From: Codonopsis lanceolata
Taxonomy: Eukaryota; Streptophyta; Magnoliopsida; Asterales; Campanulaceae
Length of the DNA stretch: 64,000 nucleotides
Assembly: GCA_013146195.2 (NCBI GenBank)
Contig: CM028381.1
Coordinates: 94,505,255-94,569,254 of the forward strand
Direction: 5' to 3'
The position numbers and the translations under genes were made by a program. Positions 11,381-22,345 of the stretch are shown here, piece by piece (position 1 is the first letter of the stretch; every line of letters starts with the position of its first letter). The notes beneath the pieces are model-generated. The model was not told the origin of the DNA. It did not search any database and saw only the letters and a program-made list of their open reading frames with translations.

Positions 11381-12376
11381 GTTGGGAAGTAAGTGGGTGT
11401 AGTTTAGATTGATTAAGTTGTTTCTCTTTAATTAACCCCTCTAATCCACCTCCCAATCTCAATTAGATGCTTAGGATATGACTTAAGGTAGTTAGGAGGG
11501 TTTAGGAGTGGGTTAGGTTGGGTTTGGGTAGGGTTAGGTTGGACAATTGTTGGAATTAGGAAGAAAATCCCGTAACAGGGAATGCCTACCATGGGGGAAC
11601 AAAGCGACCGCAAGGGTCCTCATCACACTTGCTGAAATTTTCTTATTGTCTCGTTCGCGCCCGATCGTTCCCGCATGCAACCGCAAGCCTTAAAGCTTCG
11701 AAACGGCCTATAATTCAACCCTTAAAGTCCTCAAACCCTTGGCTAAACCACAAAAGTCTCAAACCACTTTTAAAGTAGGTATAAACTCCCATAAACAACA
11801 CCCGAAGCAACCCGGAGCGAAACCGACGCAAGACATAACAACTTGCTAACGAAACGTCGAATGAAACCACAAACTGACGGGCAACAACCCATGCTTATAA
11901 ACACCTAAAAGGGCTACAAAATAGGCCTAAATTCCTCTCAGATGATTACAACAGATAGGAGAAAAGGGCTCCCGAAGGGCGAGACGATCACCCGGCTCAA
12001 TCTCGAACTACGCGATAAGGAGAATTGTTATCTTCGAAGCGTCGAAGCTTCACGAGACTTAAGGAATACATCCAAATAGAAGTCTAATACATCTAAAAAT
12101 GTTATTTAATCATCATGTAAAGATCTAGGACCAAATCGAGGTCAGGAACGCGAAACACAAGTAAACTCTCAATCGCGTTGCATTTCGACTATCGTCGAGT
12201 TACGACTTGCGACTTTAGCAAGTCCACAACTATTTGGCATCTCTTAAAAGTGTTTTGGTCTTAATGTGATCTCTCATACACATTTATACTCTCTCACTAA
12301 CCAAACGAGCAATCAACCAAAGAAGAAATACGAGCATTGCACGCAATTCAAGCTAACTGGGATTCGGGATCTTACA

Positions 12377-14125
12377 GAATTTGACTCAGAAGAAGTCTAC
12401 TTTTATTTGGAGTGATAATTGCGAGGCTAGTTTCCAAAAATTGAAGAATAGATTGACTACAGCTCCTATTTTAGTATTTCCTAGTGGATGTGATAACTTT
12501 GTGATTTACAGCGACGATTCATGAAAGGGCCCGGGTTGCGTGCTTATGTAGAATAGAAGGGTTATTGCTTATGCTTCGAGGAAGGTTGTCTGTGAGTGGA
12601 GTCATGTTGAGAACGAGCGTAGTATTATCTTTGCTAGCGTTCGTGCTACCCCTATATTGTTTGAATTGATCAAGAAAGCACAATTGTTAGATCCATATTT
12701 CATAAAAATTATTGATGGATTGGGCGAGAATAAGACTTTCGAGTTTGCGATGAATAGTAATGGTATCTTGAATTTTCGAAGTAGAGTTTGCATTCCTTCT
12801 ATCGATGGAGTGCAACGCATGGTTCTTGCCGAGGCTCACAAGGCCAAGAATATGATACATCCAGGTAGTACTAAGATGTATCGTGACTTGAAAAGAAAGT
12901 TTTGGTGGAATGGCATGAAGATGGAAATAGTGAATTATATATCTAGATGTTTGACTTGTCAATAAGTTAAGGTCGTGCACCAGAAACCTACCGGTTTGCT
13001 ACAGCCACTTAAGATTCCGGAGTGGAAATGGGAACATATCACTATGGATTTTGTTATAGGGTTTCTGAGTACTCGTAGAGGCTTTGGTGCTACTTTGGTT
13101 GCTGTCGTTAGGTTGACAACATCTTCATACTTTGTATCTATTGATATAACTTATAGCTTGAGTCAGTTGGCAGCTTTATAATTTCAGGAGATCGTCAGGC
13201 TACATGAGGTTCCTGTTTGCATTGTATCAGATAGAGATCCTAGATTCACCTCGAGATTCTAACATTCATTGCAAGAGGCCTTGGGTACGAAACTTAACTT
13301 TAGTACGACCTTTCATGCTTAGTCAGATGGGAAGTCAGAGAAATTGATATAGATATTAGAGGACATGCTTCGTGCTTGTGGTATGGATTTCAAGGGAAGT
13401 TGGGATTCGCATTTACCATTGGCAGAGTTTGCGTATAATGACAGTTACCAATCTAGCATTGAAATGGCGCCTTATGAGGCTTTATATGGGCGTAAGTGTC
13501 TTTTATTGATTTATTGGGTTGAAGTTGGTGAAGCTAAGTTATGGGGTTCTGAAATGGTACAACAGTTGGCTGAGAGTGTGAAACTGATTAAAGAAAGATT
13601 GCGTGCAGCTAAGAGTCGATAGAAAAGCTATGCGGACAACCGGAGAGGCGATCTTGAGTTTTAGTTTGGGGATTTTGTGTTCTTGAAAATATCGCCGCGT
13701 CGTGGTACTATTAGGTTTGGTAACAAAGGGAAACTTTCACTGAGGTATATTGGCCCATTCAAGATTCTTGTGATGGTTGACTCTTTAGCTTACTAAATTG
13801 CATTGTGACCTTCTATATCGGGTATTCATGATGTATTTCACATTTTGATGCTTTACAAATACTTGAAGGACGAATAACATGTTCTTGATTATGCGAGATT
13901 ACCTTTGAACTGATCTTTCTGCGTTGAGAAGCCGGTGAGGATCCTTGATACTAAAGATCAAATCTTGAGGACTAAGCGGATTCTACTAGTGAAAGTCTTG
14001 TGGAAGAATCATGACATCGTGGACGCTACGTGGGAGACTGAGATTGAGATGATGGAGAAATACCCTTATGTATTTGTTGATTCCGGTATAAATTTAGGAA
14101 CTAAATTCCTTTAAGTTGGGAAGGA
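12377..14125 (+). pseudogene. Family A chromovirus pol 3' part (RNase H end, integrase, chromodomain)
   Basis: It starts abruptly inside the RT/RNase H region (LTQKKSTFIWSDNCEASFQK-like, then APILVFPSGCDNFVIYSDDS). An integrase zinc finger follows at 12830-12965 (EAHKAK, IHPGSTKMYRDLKRKFWWNG, CLTCQ). The catalytic core shows TMDFVIGF, VSDRDPRFTSRF and a SEKLIQILEDML-like block, so the D-D-E residues are visible between stops. A GPF...SLAY...HDVFH block leads to a chromodomain (PVRILDTKDQILRTKRILLV, then WKNHDIVDATWETEIEMMEK) at about 13930-14075, which in chromoviruses directs insertion to particular chromatin. Most stops can be explained by C-to-T or G-to-A changes at CAA, CAG, CGA or TGG codons. 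The gag-RT half is missing at the junction with LTR C. Confidence 0.88.
14118..14125 (+). other. Polypurine tract of family A
   Basis: GGGAAGGA stands directly before the TGTGAGAACCC start of the 3' LTR, the expected place for plus-strand priming. Confidence 0.6.
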
Positions 14126-14581
14126 TGTGAGAACCCAAACCCTACTTGCTTATGTGTTCATTATTGTTGATTAACATGCGGGATATAAGCTTAACATGTT
14201 TTCCTTGGCTATAATTCTTTTCGTTGAGTATTAGTCGTTTTATAAGAATTCTATACTTTACACATTCTTGTTTTAGGGAGTTTTAGTTCATGCATTGACA
14301 ATCCTAGTCTTTTTTAAGTCAATGAGAGTATTAAAATAAGTGTTATATGTTTATTGGTATCATACATAGACTTTAACATGTTTTGATTGAGTATGAATGC
14401 ATGATTAAATTGGCGTTGTGATCTTTAGTTGTTTACATTGTTCTCAACTTTCGTTTCCTTTCATTTATGACTTGTCTCGGGATAGTTTTGAATGTGTTTT
14501 TAGTGTTGGTTTACCCTATAGGATTGCTTGAGTTGTTTGGATTTCATTCTAGGCAAAACATTTAAGTTTTCAGGCTTGTAG

Positions 14582-14695
14582 ACCTTGCCCTCGCAAGGTG
14601 TTCTGGGCATGCCCTCCCAAGGTAGGCAAAAACCTTAGACCTTGTGTTTTTTTGGACCATGCGGTCGCATGGCTTGGGGAGCATGCGGCCGCATG
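14582..14695 (+). promoter_or_regulatory. Palindrome cluster in LTR A1
   Basis: Three inverted repeats: ACCTTGC-CCTC-GCAAGGT (14582-14599), CCATGCG-GT-CGCATGG (14657-14672) and the perfect CATGCGGCCGCATG (14682-14695). They precede the ACGGGATTTT motif. The last two share the core GCG-NN-CGC with palindromes of other LTR families. Confidence 0.6.
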
Positions 14696-15423
14696 TCCCC
14701 CGTGTTCCAGCTTACGGGATTTTGTGATTTTTTTGGTTTTGGCTATGGCACCCTTGACCCATGCTCGACCCAATTCAATCCCCAACTTAAAGTTTGAGCC
14801 TAGTGAGTCTCTTTTCAGCCCTTAGATTAGTTTTAGTCAAGAGAATACATGAATCAAGCAATTAGAAGCTTTATAAATGGTTCCTTGGATGGAACCTTTT
14901 TGTAACGCCCCATATCCTTGCATGTGCATTGTATGCTTGTCTTCTTGATTTCTTGTTGATTGTGAGCATGTTTACCTAGTTTATAAATGTTTTAGAATCA
15001 TTCTTAAGTCATTCTTGAAGTTCATAACATGTTTAGAATTGCGTACGCTTGTTTGTTGAATCGCCGGTTCGATCGTTTTGATTTTGGCCTTAGCGATTCC
15101 CCTCGTTGCTCGTATTGCCTCTATTTCGTCGTAGGAAGTGTTCGTTGAGTTCTTGGCTTTATATTCAGGTCTTAACCATGTTCAAATGAGTCTTTTCATG
15201 TCCAAGTTAGCCTAGTTCGATTGGTGTTTGAGTGGAGTTTGATTCGTGAACCATTCGTCGCGTGAGTTGAGCCTTGTTCTATTTTGTTCCGGGTGTGGTT
15301 CGGGTGCGTTTCCGACTCGTTTTGAGTAGGGTTAGACCTTAGAATGATTGCCCATAAGTTTGGGATCATTTAGGACAAGTTTAGACCAAGTTTTAGAGGT
15401 TCGGGAGGCGCCTGGCACCTTGC

Positions 15424-15530
15424 GAGGCGCCCGCCTCAAATGCAGGGAGCAATTTCAAAATGAGCTGAACTTGGAGTAGGCCTCAGTGAATGAGGCGCCC
15501 GCCTGGGCATCATTGAGGCGCCCGCCTCAA
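15424..15530 (+). promoter_or_regulatory. GC palindromes of LTR B
   Basis: GAGGCG-CC-CGCCTC (15424-15437), a half-broken copy at 15492-15504, and TTGAGGCG-CC-CGCCTCAA (15513-15530). They sit 17 or more bases upstream of the TACGGG(A/C)TTTTCC motif, matching the arrangement in LTRs A, C, D and G with different arm sequences. Confidence 0.6.
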
Positions 15531-15759
15531 CCTCTGGATATGCAATTACGGGCTTTTCCCCTGTTTTGAGTTTTGATGTGAAATGCCTATCCTACCCTCA
15601 TTAAACCCCCTCTAAACCCTTCCTAACCACCCACACTTAGTCCTAATCATGTCCTAACACTAATTAGAAGTTAATCTAGGTTGGATTAGTGTTTGTTAAC
15701 TCCCTAATCTCTACTAATTGCACTTGAGAAATTCCTCTTGTACCCTTCTCAATTGGGAG

Positions 15760-15769
15760 GTATATATAC
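15760..15769 (+). promoter_or_regulatory. TATA box of the element B 5' LTR
   Basis: GTATATATAC follows a TTGGGAG stretch and lies upstream of the presumed transcript leader. The 3' LTR has GTATAAATAC at the same place, so the TATA character is kept despite base changes. Confidence 0.7.
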
Positions 15770-16662
15770 CCAAGCCTTGGCCAAAATTCAGTAAGTCTCT
15801 CATTTATTCACCTTCATCCTACAAATTAGAGAGAGAGTGAGTTGGGGGTTTGAGTTTTGAGCCCTAGCTTCATCTTCTTCCTTCGATCTACAAAGATTCC
15901 ACCGTTCGATTGCCGCCAAACCTTGGATTCTTGACGTGTGCGGCGAAAGGAACGACTTCACCGTTTAGATTTTGATTCTCTTGAGTTTTCACTCAAGCTA
16001 GGTAAGTTACTCTTCTTCTTTTTTTGTTCTCATTGACCCTAAGGAAACAAAGTTTATGATGTATGAGGTCAATGAGGACACATAATTGCTTCCTATGCTT
16101 ACCATTTGAATTTTAAATGTATGATTTTGCTAGGAGCATGTCTAGGTGGATTTCTTGCCTTTGGGAGTTTAAATTACTCTTTCGTCATGTTAATTGAGGT
16201 CTTGAACATGTTAGAAATATGTGTTATGTTTGTTGATGGAAGTATTGTTATTATTTGGGAATGCCCTAAATTATGCCTATGTGATATGTGTGAAAATCGT
16301 TATGTGTTATACCCTTAATATTGGACTATATAAGGAACATGAATTACATTGAAATGTTTTAGGTGAATTTACATCCTTGTTGAACTTAGAAGTGACCTAA
16401 GTTGGGTTATGAAGCATATAGCTTCAATTTCCCCGAAATTGGGAATTTAGAGGAAAGACTCAACGGAGTCGACTCTAGGGAAGATTTGAACATGTTGAAC
16501 TCTAGTTTAAATCCCTACGAAGTTTGAACACCGTTTGATTTGGTTTACTCAAGTATGAGCTTGGTTTAATTGATTATAACAAGTTGTTATGAAAGGTTGG
16601 TTTTTGTGCAATCTATTGCCTTGATATGTTTATAGTAGAGATTCATACCCTACTTGGTTGGT

Positions 16663-16869
16663 CGAGTTCGCTCTTGTCGAATTCGATCCTTGATTGGTTT
16701 AAGTCAAGTAAATATCTACTTGTGCATCACATTGAGTCCAGCTGGCATTATTTGGTTTGTTTATTAAGTCGGGGTGGGGCGATGCATCGCCTTCACGAAT
16801 TATGGGATTCGTGCTCGCTATGGATCGCCGCACTGGACCTCACACACACTCCATTGTTGGCCGCAATGG
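16663..16869 (+). promoter_or_regulatory. Hairpin cassette of element B 5' LTR
   Basis: Ordered small inverted repeats: CGAGTTCG-(CTCTTGT)-CGAATTCG (16663-16685), the CCAGCTGG anchor (16738-16745), perfect GGCGATGCATCGCC (16778-16791), CACGAAT-(TATGGG)-ATTCGTG (16794-16813) and CCATTG-(TTGGCCG)-CAATGG (16851-16869). Families A and G keep stems at the matching places with different bases, which argues for structure. The cassette would be part of the transcribed LTR if transcription starts near the TATA box. Confidence 0.6.
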
Positions 16870-17732
16870 GGAAGTAGCCCCTTGCCGTATCAATAAGTGC
16901 CGCATTGGCTTGCTATCTAGATCGAGTGGTACTTGATGAAAGTCGATGCAATCACGAGCATCGATGTTGCACGATAAAGTATAATAAAGTTTATTGCGGG
17001 GAGCTACTGAGCGGCCGTGACTATCATATCCTACTTGTATGATTTATTTTACGCACTTATGTGAACAATGTGCTAAATGCCATATGATGATAATGTGCCA
17101 TAATTGTGATAAATGTCATGCTATAACATGAACATGCATATTTTAGTAACTTACTAAGTCTTTCGACTTACCCTATTTGTTTGCTTTGTTTTCCTTAGAT
17201 CAAAGCCGAGGAGGCGTCCACGCTAGACTCGCTTATTCGCTTGGTCGTTTGTGAGCAAGGTTGCTCTTTTGGACTTTCACTAGTTAATCTTTTATTTTGG
17301 AAAGGACGTTGGGAAGCAAGTCATGTAGACTTGGCTTGGGATTTGTTGTTGTAGTAACTTAAATATTTGACACTTGTAATCTTTTGGTATGCCGACTATA
17401 TGTCGAGCCTGTTTATATGTTGTTGGTTCATCACAGTTTCTTCCGCTAAAGCTTGTTTAAAGTATTATTGTTGTTGTTGTCTCCGGCATGTTGTGGCGTT
17501 GAGTTTTTATAAGCATGTGTTAATTGTAGGAGTAGTTGTTGGGTTCAGGTCGCCGATGACTTGTTTAATTTAAGTTGTTTTTCGGCCAAGTGTAGCCGAG
17601 TTGTTATTCGTATGCAATGTTGCGCCACATGAATTTAAGTAATCTACTTGCGCATGCTTGTGTGTTTAACTTGATTATTTGGACGGCGCGATTCGGGATC
17701 TCGCATTGGGGTCCGGGTCGGGTCGTCACAGT

Positions 17733-17744
17733 TGGTATCAGAGC
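17733..17744 (+). other. Primer-binding site of element B (initiator tRNA-Met)
   Basis: TGGTATCAGAGC begins two bases after the LTR end. It is the standard plant PBS complementary to the 3' end of initiator methionine tRNA. Confidence 0.95.
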
Positions 17745-17841
17745 TATAGGTTAGCTGTCGGCCAGGATAGGTTCCATGGCCTAGGTGGGTTGGTTATTTG
17801 TGTGATGATTCTAACGTCGAGTGAATTCTTGTAGGGGTTCG

Positions 17842-18970
17842 ATGGATAATCATAGGAATGGAAATGGCCGCGGTAGAGGTAGGCCCGAGAGGTCGGGCGA
17901 GACCGCCGCGAGTTGAATCCGGTGGGTCGGATATGGCGAGTTACAGTAGGTTGATGGCTTTTACGGCGGAGGCCGGGGAGGTCAGGCGGGGGAGTACCAC
18001 CACCACCTCGACGGGAGGAAGTTGTACCACCACCAAGACCGAGGGCCGACAACACTCTCTAGAGATTCCTTAAGTTGAAGCCTAGTGCATTTCTTGGGGA
18101 GCCAAACCCTAGGGAGGCTGAGTTGTGGATGGAAGAGATGATCAAAATATTATCTATGTTGGAGTGTACCGATGAAGAGAGAGTCAGGCTAGCGACGTTT
18201 AAGTTTAAGGGAGCCGAACATTGGTGGAATGTGTTGAAGGAAAGTTGGGAGATGCAACAAGTTCCCATCACTTGGGCTAATTTTCAAAGGGAATTTAAGA
18301 ATGAATATGTACGGATGTGGTTCGCAACCAAAGGGAGAAAGAATTCTATAATCTTGAGCAAGGTAGCATGGCGTGGCGGAGTATTCGAAGTTCACCGAGT
18401 TGAGCCGTTATTGCACGTATTTGATTCCTCTTGAAGCACGGAGGACACATAAGTTTGTTAAAGGGTTGAGGACTGAATTTAGGAAGCGATTCTAGCACTT
18501 AAGCTCACGATTATCGGATGCGGTTGATAGAGCTTATGAGGTTGAGCAAGATATTGAGGAGCAGGGTCAAGAGTAATTCGGGTAATGCACGACAGACTAC
18601 TCGAGAACACTAATCAAGGGAATAATTCGGTAGCGAAGGGGATACCAAGGAACCGTGATAGGAGAGGTGGAGGCCAAGGTAGGCCACGAGGCAGGGGAAG
18701 CAGGGGCAACAACACTTCTTCTACTCGAGGCGGCAAGGGTCTCGTAATGAGGCTATGATTTGTTCGTTACGCGAGAAGTGCAGGCACAGTGATAGGTCTT
18801 TGGGGAAAAGCTGGGAAGTGTTTCTATTGTGGTGATGGAACTCACATGAAGAAAGATTGTCCCAAGTTTAAGGCCAATCAATCGGGTAGCGCAGGTCAAC
18901 AATGCGGGGCTAAGAGAGATGGGGATGGTAAACCAAAGGTTCAAGGCCGTGTGTTTGCGCTTGATCGTGC
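17842..18970 (+). pseudogene. Element B gag
   Basis: The ATG at 17842 follows a 110-base leader and opens MDNHRNGNGRGRGRPERSGE, a Gly/Arg-rich N-terminus usual for Tekay gag. After a frame change the capsid-like region reads FLGEPNPREAELWMEEMIKI and WWNVLKESWEMQQVPITWAN (18088-18290), typical of plant retrotransposon gag. A CCHC zinc knuckle, CFYCGDGTHMKKDC (about 18819-18860), marks the nucleocapsid. Several frameshifts lie between 17900 and 18760. Gag would package element RNA in cytoplasmic particles. Confidence 0.85.
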
Positions 18971-19283
18971 GAGATTCGAGGTCTGGCGGTGATAGGAGGT
19001 ACTCTTTCTATATTTGATCATAAGGCTCGAGTTCTCATAGATCCAGGGTCTTCGCATTCTTATGTTGCTTCGCACTTTGTTGAGAATCTATGCGTGTTGC
19101 CTCAATCTTTGCCATACTTGCTTGAAGTGTCTACCCTCGGGGAATATATGCTCGCGTCTGAAGTGTTTAAATCTTGTGATGTTTTGGTGGGTGACCACAC
19201 TTTGCATCGGACTTGGTAGTTCTACCTATCGTGATTTTGATGTGATTCTTGGCATGGGTGGTTATGTGCTTATCATGCTATAG
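18971..19283 (+). pseudogene. Element B aspartic protease
   Basis: RVLIDPGSSHSYVASHFVEN (about 19030-19090) is the active-site region. The family motif is D-S/T-G; here it reads DPGS, a variant I have seen in Tekay-like proteins but which may also be decay. The frame continues to about 19219 (SCDVLVGDHTLHRTW), shifts, and picks up FDVILGM in a second frame near 19235-19260. Its role would be cleavage of Gag-Pol. Confidence 0.75.
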
Positions 19284-20324
19284 TTGGCCCATAGGAAGCG
19301 GGTTACTTTTTATATCTTAGGGTGTGCTGAATTTACTTTTGTGGGTGATCAAGCGTCGAGTGACTTGCATTTTATTTCTGCACTAAGGGCTAGAAAATTG
19401 TTGTCTCAAGGGTGTACGGGTTATCTTGCCTGCGTTGTTGATAAGAAGAGGTCTTCGCCGAAATTAGAAGAGGTTCCGGTAGTATGTGAATTTCCCGATG
19501 TGTTTTCTACCGACCATGCTATGCCACCCGATAGAGAACTAGAATTTTGTATTGAGCTTATTCCGGGGACTTCACCGATTTCTAAGGCACCGTATAGGAT
19601 GGCGCCAGCGAGCTTAGAGAGTTGAAAACTTCGGTTGCAAGAACTCCTAGAGATTGGTTTTATTAAACCAAGTGTGTCGCCTTGGGCGCACCGGTCCTAT
19701 TGTGAGGAAGAAAGATGGGAGTTTGCGGTTATGCATAGATTATCGCGAATTGAATAAGGTGACCATTAAGAATAAGTATCCTCTACCCCACATTGATGAT
19801 CTTTTGACCAATTGCAAGGGTCTATCGTCTATTCTAAGCTTGATTTGCGATGGGGTTACTACCAATTGAAGGTTAGAGAGGAAGACATTCCGAAGACGGC
19901 TTTTCGCACTAGATATGGGCACTTTGAATTCGTGGTGATGCCGTTTGGGTTGACGAATGCGCCAGCGGTGTTTATGGACTTAATGAACCGTGTCTTTCAT
20001 AGTTATCTTGATTGTTTCGTGGTAGTCTTCATTGATGACATCTTAGTGTATTCGAAATCTCGGGAGGAGCATGAGAAACACTTGAGGACTGTCTTGTCTA
20101 TTCTTCGGGAGAAACAACTTTATGCGAAGTTTAGTAAATGTGCCTTTTGGCTTGAGGAAGTATCCTTTTTGGGGCATATTATTTCTAGCGCCGGAGTAGC
20201 CGTTGATCCTTCTAAGGTTGAAGCGGTGGCAATTGGAAGAGACCTAGTTCGATTAGAGGTTCGGAGTTTCTTGGGTCTAGCGGGTTATTACCGGAGATTT
20301 ATTGAGGATTTTCTCGGATCGTGA
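19284..20324 (+). pseudogene. Element B reverse transcriptase
   Basis: Blocks in order: FPDVFSTDHAMPPDRELEFC and PISKAPYRMAPA (19490-19610), VRKKDGSLRLCIDYRELNKV (about 19698-19758), KYPLPHIDDLL, YSKLDLRWGYYQLKV with the first catalytic Asp (about 19832-19876), VMPFGLTNAPAVFMDLMNRV, and VVFIDDILVYSKSREEHEKH with the catalytic Asp pair (about 20022-20080). The family usually has DLRSGYHQ where this copy has DLRWGYYQ. Frame changes occur near 19625, 19680, 19820 and 20325. The 170-codon stretch from motif A to the thumb is intact. Confidence 0.9.
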
Positions 20325-20936
20325 CTCCTATGGCGAGATTGACGCAAAAGAATGTGCCTTTTGTTTGGAGGCGAGAAATGTGAGGTTAGTTTCAAGAGCT
20401 TAAGAAGCGGTTGGCGTCGGCACCTATTTTGGCTTTGCCTAGTGGAGGAGATAATTTTGTGATTTATAGTGATGCTTCTAAGGAAGGTTTGGGTTGTGTG
20501 TTGATGCGAGAATGGTAGAGTTATCGCCTATGCGTCGAGGAAGTTGTCTATTCATGAGCGAATTACCCGACACGATTTGGAGTTGGCTGCGATTATCTTC
20601 GCGTTGCATAAATGGAAACATTACTTGTATGGGGCTAAATTTGAGATCTTTACCGACCACAAAAGTTTGAAGTATTTATTTTCTCAAAAGGAGTTGAACA
20701 TGAGGCAAAGAAGATGGATGGAGAAATTAAAAGATCATGATTGCACTATTTTATATCATCCGGGGAAGGCAAATGTAGTAGCGGATGCCTTGAGTAGGAA
20801 GGTTCACATGTCGTGTATGATGGTTAGAGAATGGAAGATGTTGGAGGACTTGCGAGATTGGGGTCCTAGTGTTTTTGATAGAGGTGTGAATTTTCGCGAA
20901 TGTTCGGTGCTACACCGGTTTGTTTGGAAAGATTAA
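20325..20936 (+). pseudogene. Element B RNase H
   Basis: It starts with a LTQKNVPFVW block and FVIYSDASKEGLGCVLM (about 20457-20510), which holds the first Asp, then shifts frame. HERITRHDLELAAIIFALHK carries the catalytic Glu (about 20553-20612), FEIFTDHKSLKYLF the second Asp (about 20640-20681), and YHPGKANVVADALSRKVHMS the final Asp (about 20754-20813). It would degrade the RNA template. Confidence 0.88.
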
Positions 20937-21700
20937 AGAAGCGAGGAATGATCAGGAATTGAAGAAAATTATTGATGGGTTGGCTGAGAATGTATCGCCT
21001 GATTTTGTGATTAATAGTGAGGGTACTTTGACATTTCGAGGTCGAATTTGTGTTCCTTCTAATGATGAATTGAAGAGGTTGGTTCTTGATGAGGCTCATA
21101 AATCGAGGTATACCATTCACCCGGGGAGCACGAAGATGTACTTAGACTTGAAAAGACAATTTTGGTGGAAAGGCATGAAGAGAGAAATTGCGGAGTATGT
21201 GTCAAAGTGTTTGACTTGTCGGCGAGTTAAGTGAGAGCATCGAGGCTGCGGGACTTCTACTGACCACTTGAGATTCTGAATGGAAATGGGAGTTCATTAC
21301 TATGGATTTTGTGACGGGGTTGCCGGCGCGCGAAGGGATTTAATGCGGTTTGGGTTATAGTCGACAGTTGACTAAGTGCACACTTTATTCGATCGCGATC
21401 ACTTATTCATTGACTCGGTTGGCGACTTTGTATATTCGGGAGATCGTGAGACTTCATGGCGTACTGTGAGTATTGTGTCGATAGAGATCCGAGGTTCACA
21501 TCAGATTTTGGCAAGCGTTGCGAGGAAGCTTTGGGGACCAAATTAGACTTCGATCTGACTTTTCATCCAAGCGGATGGTCGGTCCGGCGATTGATTCGAT
21601 TTTGGAGGACATGCTTCGAGCTTGTGCCGTGGATTTCAAGGCTGGGATTCTCACTTACCTTTAGCCGAATTTGCGTATAATAACGACTATCGGTCGAGTA
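20937..21700 (+). pseudogene. Element B integrase zinc finger and core
   Basis: The HHCC finger is intact: DEAHKSRYTIHPGSTKMYLD (His pair) and CLTCRR (Cys pair), in an open frame ending at 21234. The catalytic core is split over several frames. FITMDFVTGL (about 21294) holds the first Asp, DRDPRFTSDFG (about 21479-21511) the second, and the ILEDMLRA block after the third residue is near 21602. The region around the catalytic Glu (about 21570-21600) is garbled by indels. Confidence 0.8.
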
Positions 21701-22345
21701 TCAAGATGGCGCCGTATGAAGCTTTGTATGGGCGTAAGTGTAGATCACCAATTTGTTGGGATGAAGTTGGAGAGGCGAAACTTTGGGGTTAGAGTTAGTG
21801 CAACGATCGGTTGAGGCGTGAAGTTGATTAGAGATCGTTTGCGCACCGCTCAAAGTCGACAAAAGAGTTCTGCGGACAATCGAAGGCGAGATCTTGAGTT
21901 CCAAGTGGGAGACTACGTGTTCTTGAAGGTGACACCGAGGAGAGGTGCGAAGAGATTCGGCAAGAAAGGAAGCTTACAGAGGTACATTGGCCCATTCGAG
22001 GTTCTTGAGAGAGTTGGGTCCTTAGCGTATCGCATTGCATTGCCACCTTCACTTTCGGAGACTCATAATGTATTCCATGTTTCCATGTTGCGAAAGTATT
22101 TGAAGATGATACCCATGTACTTGAGTATGAGGAGATAACATTTGAGCCGGATATGTCTTATGTTGAAAAGCAGTGAAGATTTTGGACACCAAAGAGCAAG
22201 TGCTACGAACCAAGAGAATTCCCTTAGTTAAAGTTCTTTGGAGAAACCACAACATTGAAGAAGCGACTTGGGAAGCGGAGCGGAGATGCGCGAAAGCATC
22301 CACATTTGTTTGACGAACTTGGTAAGAATTTAGGGACTAAATTCT
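21701..22345 (+). pseudogene. Element B integrase C-terminus and chromodomain
   Basis: KMAPYEALYGRKC is recognisable near 21704. The open frame 21818-22138 reads SRQKSSADNRRRDLEFQVGD, then VFLKVTPRRG and GPFEVLERVGSLAYRIALPP, then HNVFHVSMLRKYL, the usual C-terminal block. Chromodomain pieces (ILDTKEQVLRTKRIPLVKVL and WRNHNIEEATWE in shifted frames, 22173-22280) place it in the chromoviruses, whose chromodomain guides integration by reading histone marks. Frame changes near 22130, 22170 and 22280 break it. Confidence 0.82.

Larger units (their letters stand above)
8545..12376 (-). mobile_element. Family C chromovirus-type LTR, minus strand, left end truncated
   Basis: Read on the minus strand, it starts with TGTAAGATCCCGAATCCC at 12376 and follows the order seen in the other LTRs here: GCGGTCGC palindrome core (about 11610), ACGGGATTTT motif (11564-11574), pyrimidine-rich stretch with AACCCTA boxes, leader ending GGTAAG, and then the hairpin cassette with CCAGCTGG (9198-9206). 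Closest relative in the window is fragment D (54505-55493): both share the AACGTGG(G)AGA...CTAGGGTTCTTGAGAGCCC block. The expected 3' end (TGTGACGACC on the plus strand) is missing where the LINE poly(A) begins, so the LINE probably inserted into it or truncation occurred. The right flank 12377-12381 is GAATT; the matching duplication is not visible. Confidence 0.7.
14901..17730 (+). mobile_element. Element B 5' LTR
   Basis: 2830 bp from TGTAACGCCCC to GGTCGTCACA. In order it holds GAGGCG-CC-CGCCTC palindromes (15424-15437, 15513-15530), a TACGGGCTTTTCC motif (15547-15559), a TATA box, a leader with a splice-donor-like GGTAAGT at about 16001, and a hairpin cassette near 16663-16869. It differs from the 3' LTR by scattered substitutions and short indels. 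Confidence 0.93.

Noticed and set aside
11500..11550. Interstitial telomere repeat
   Set aside because: Only scattered AACCCTA-like words, not a tandem TTTAGGG array; it recurs at the same place in LTR D, so it belongs to the LTR.
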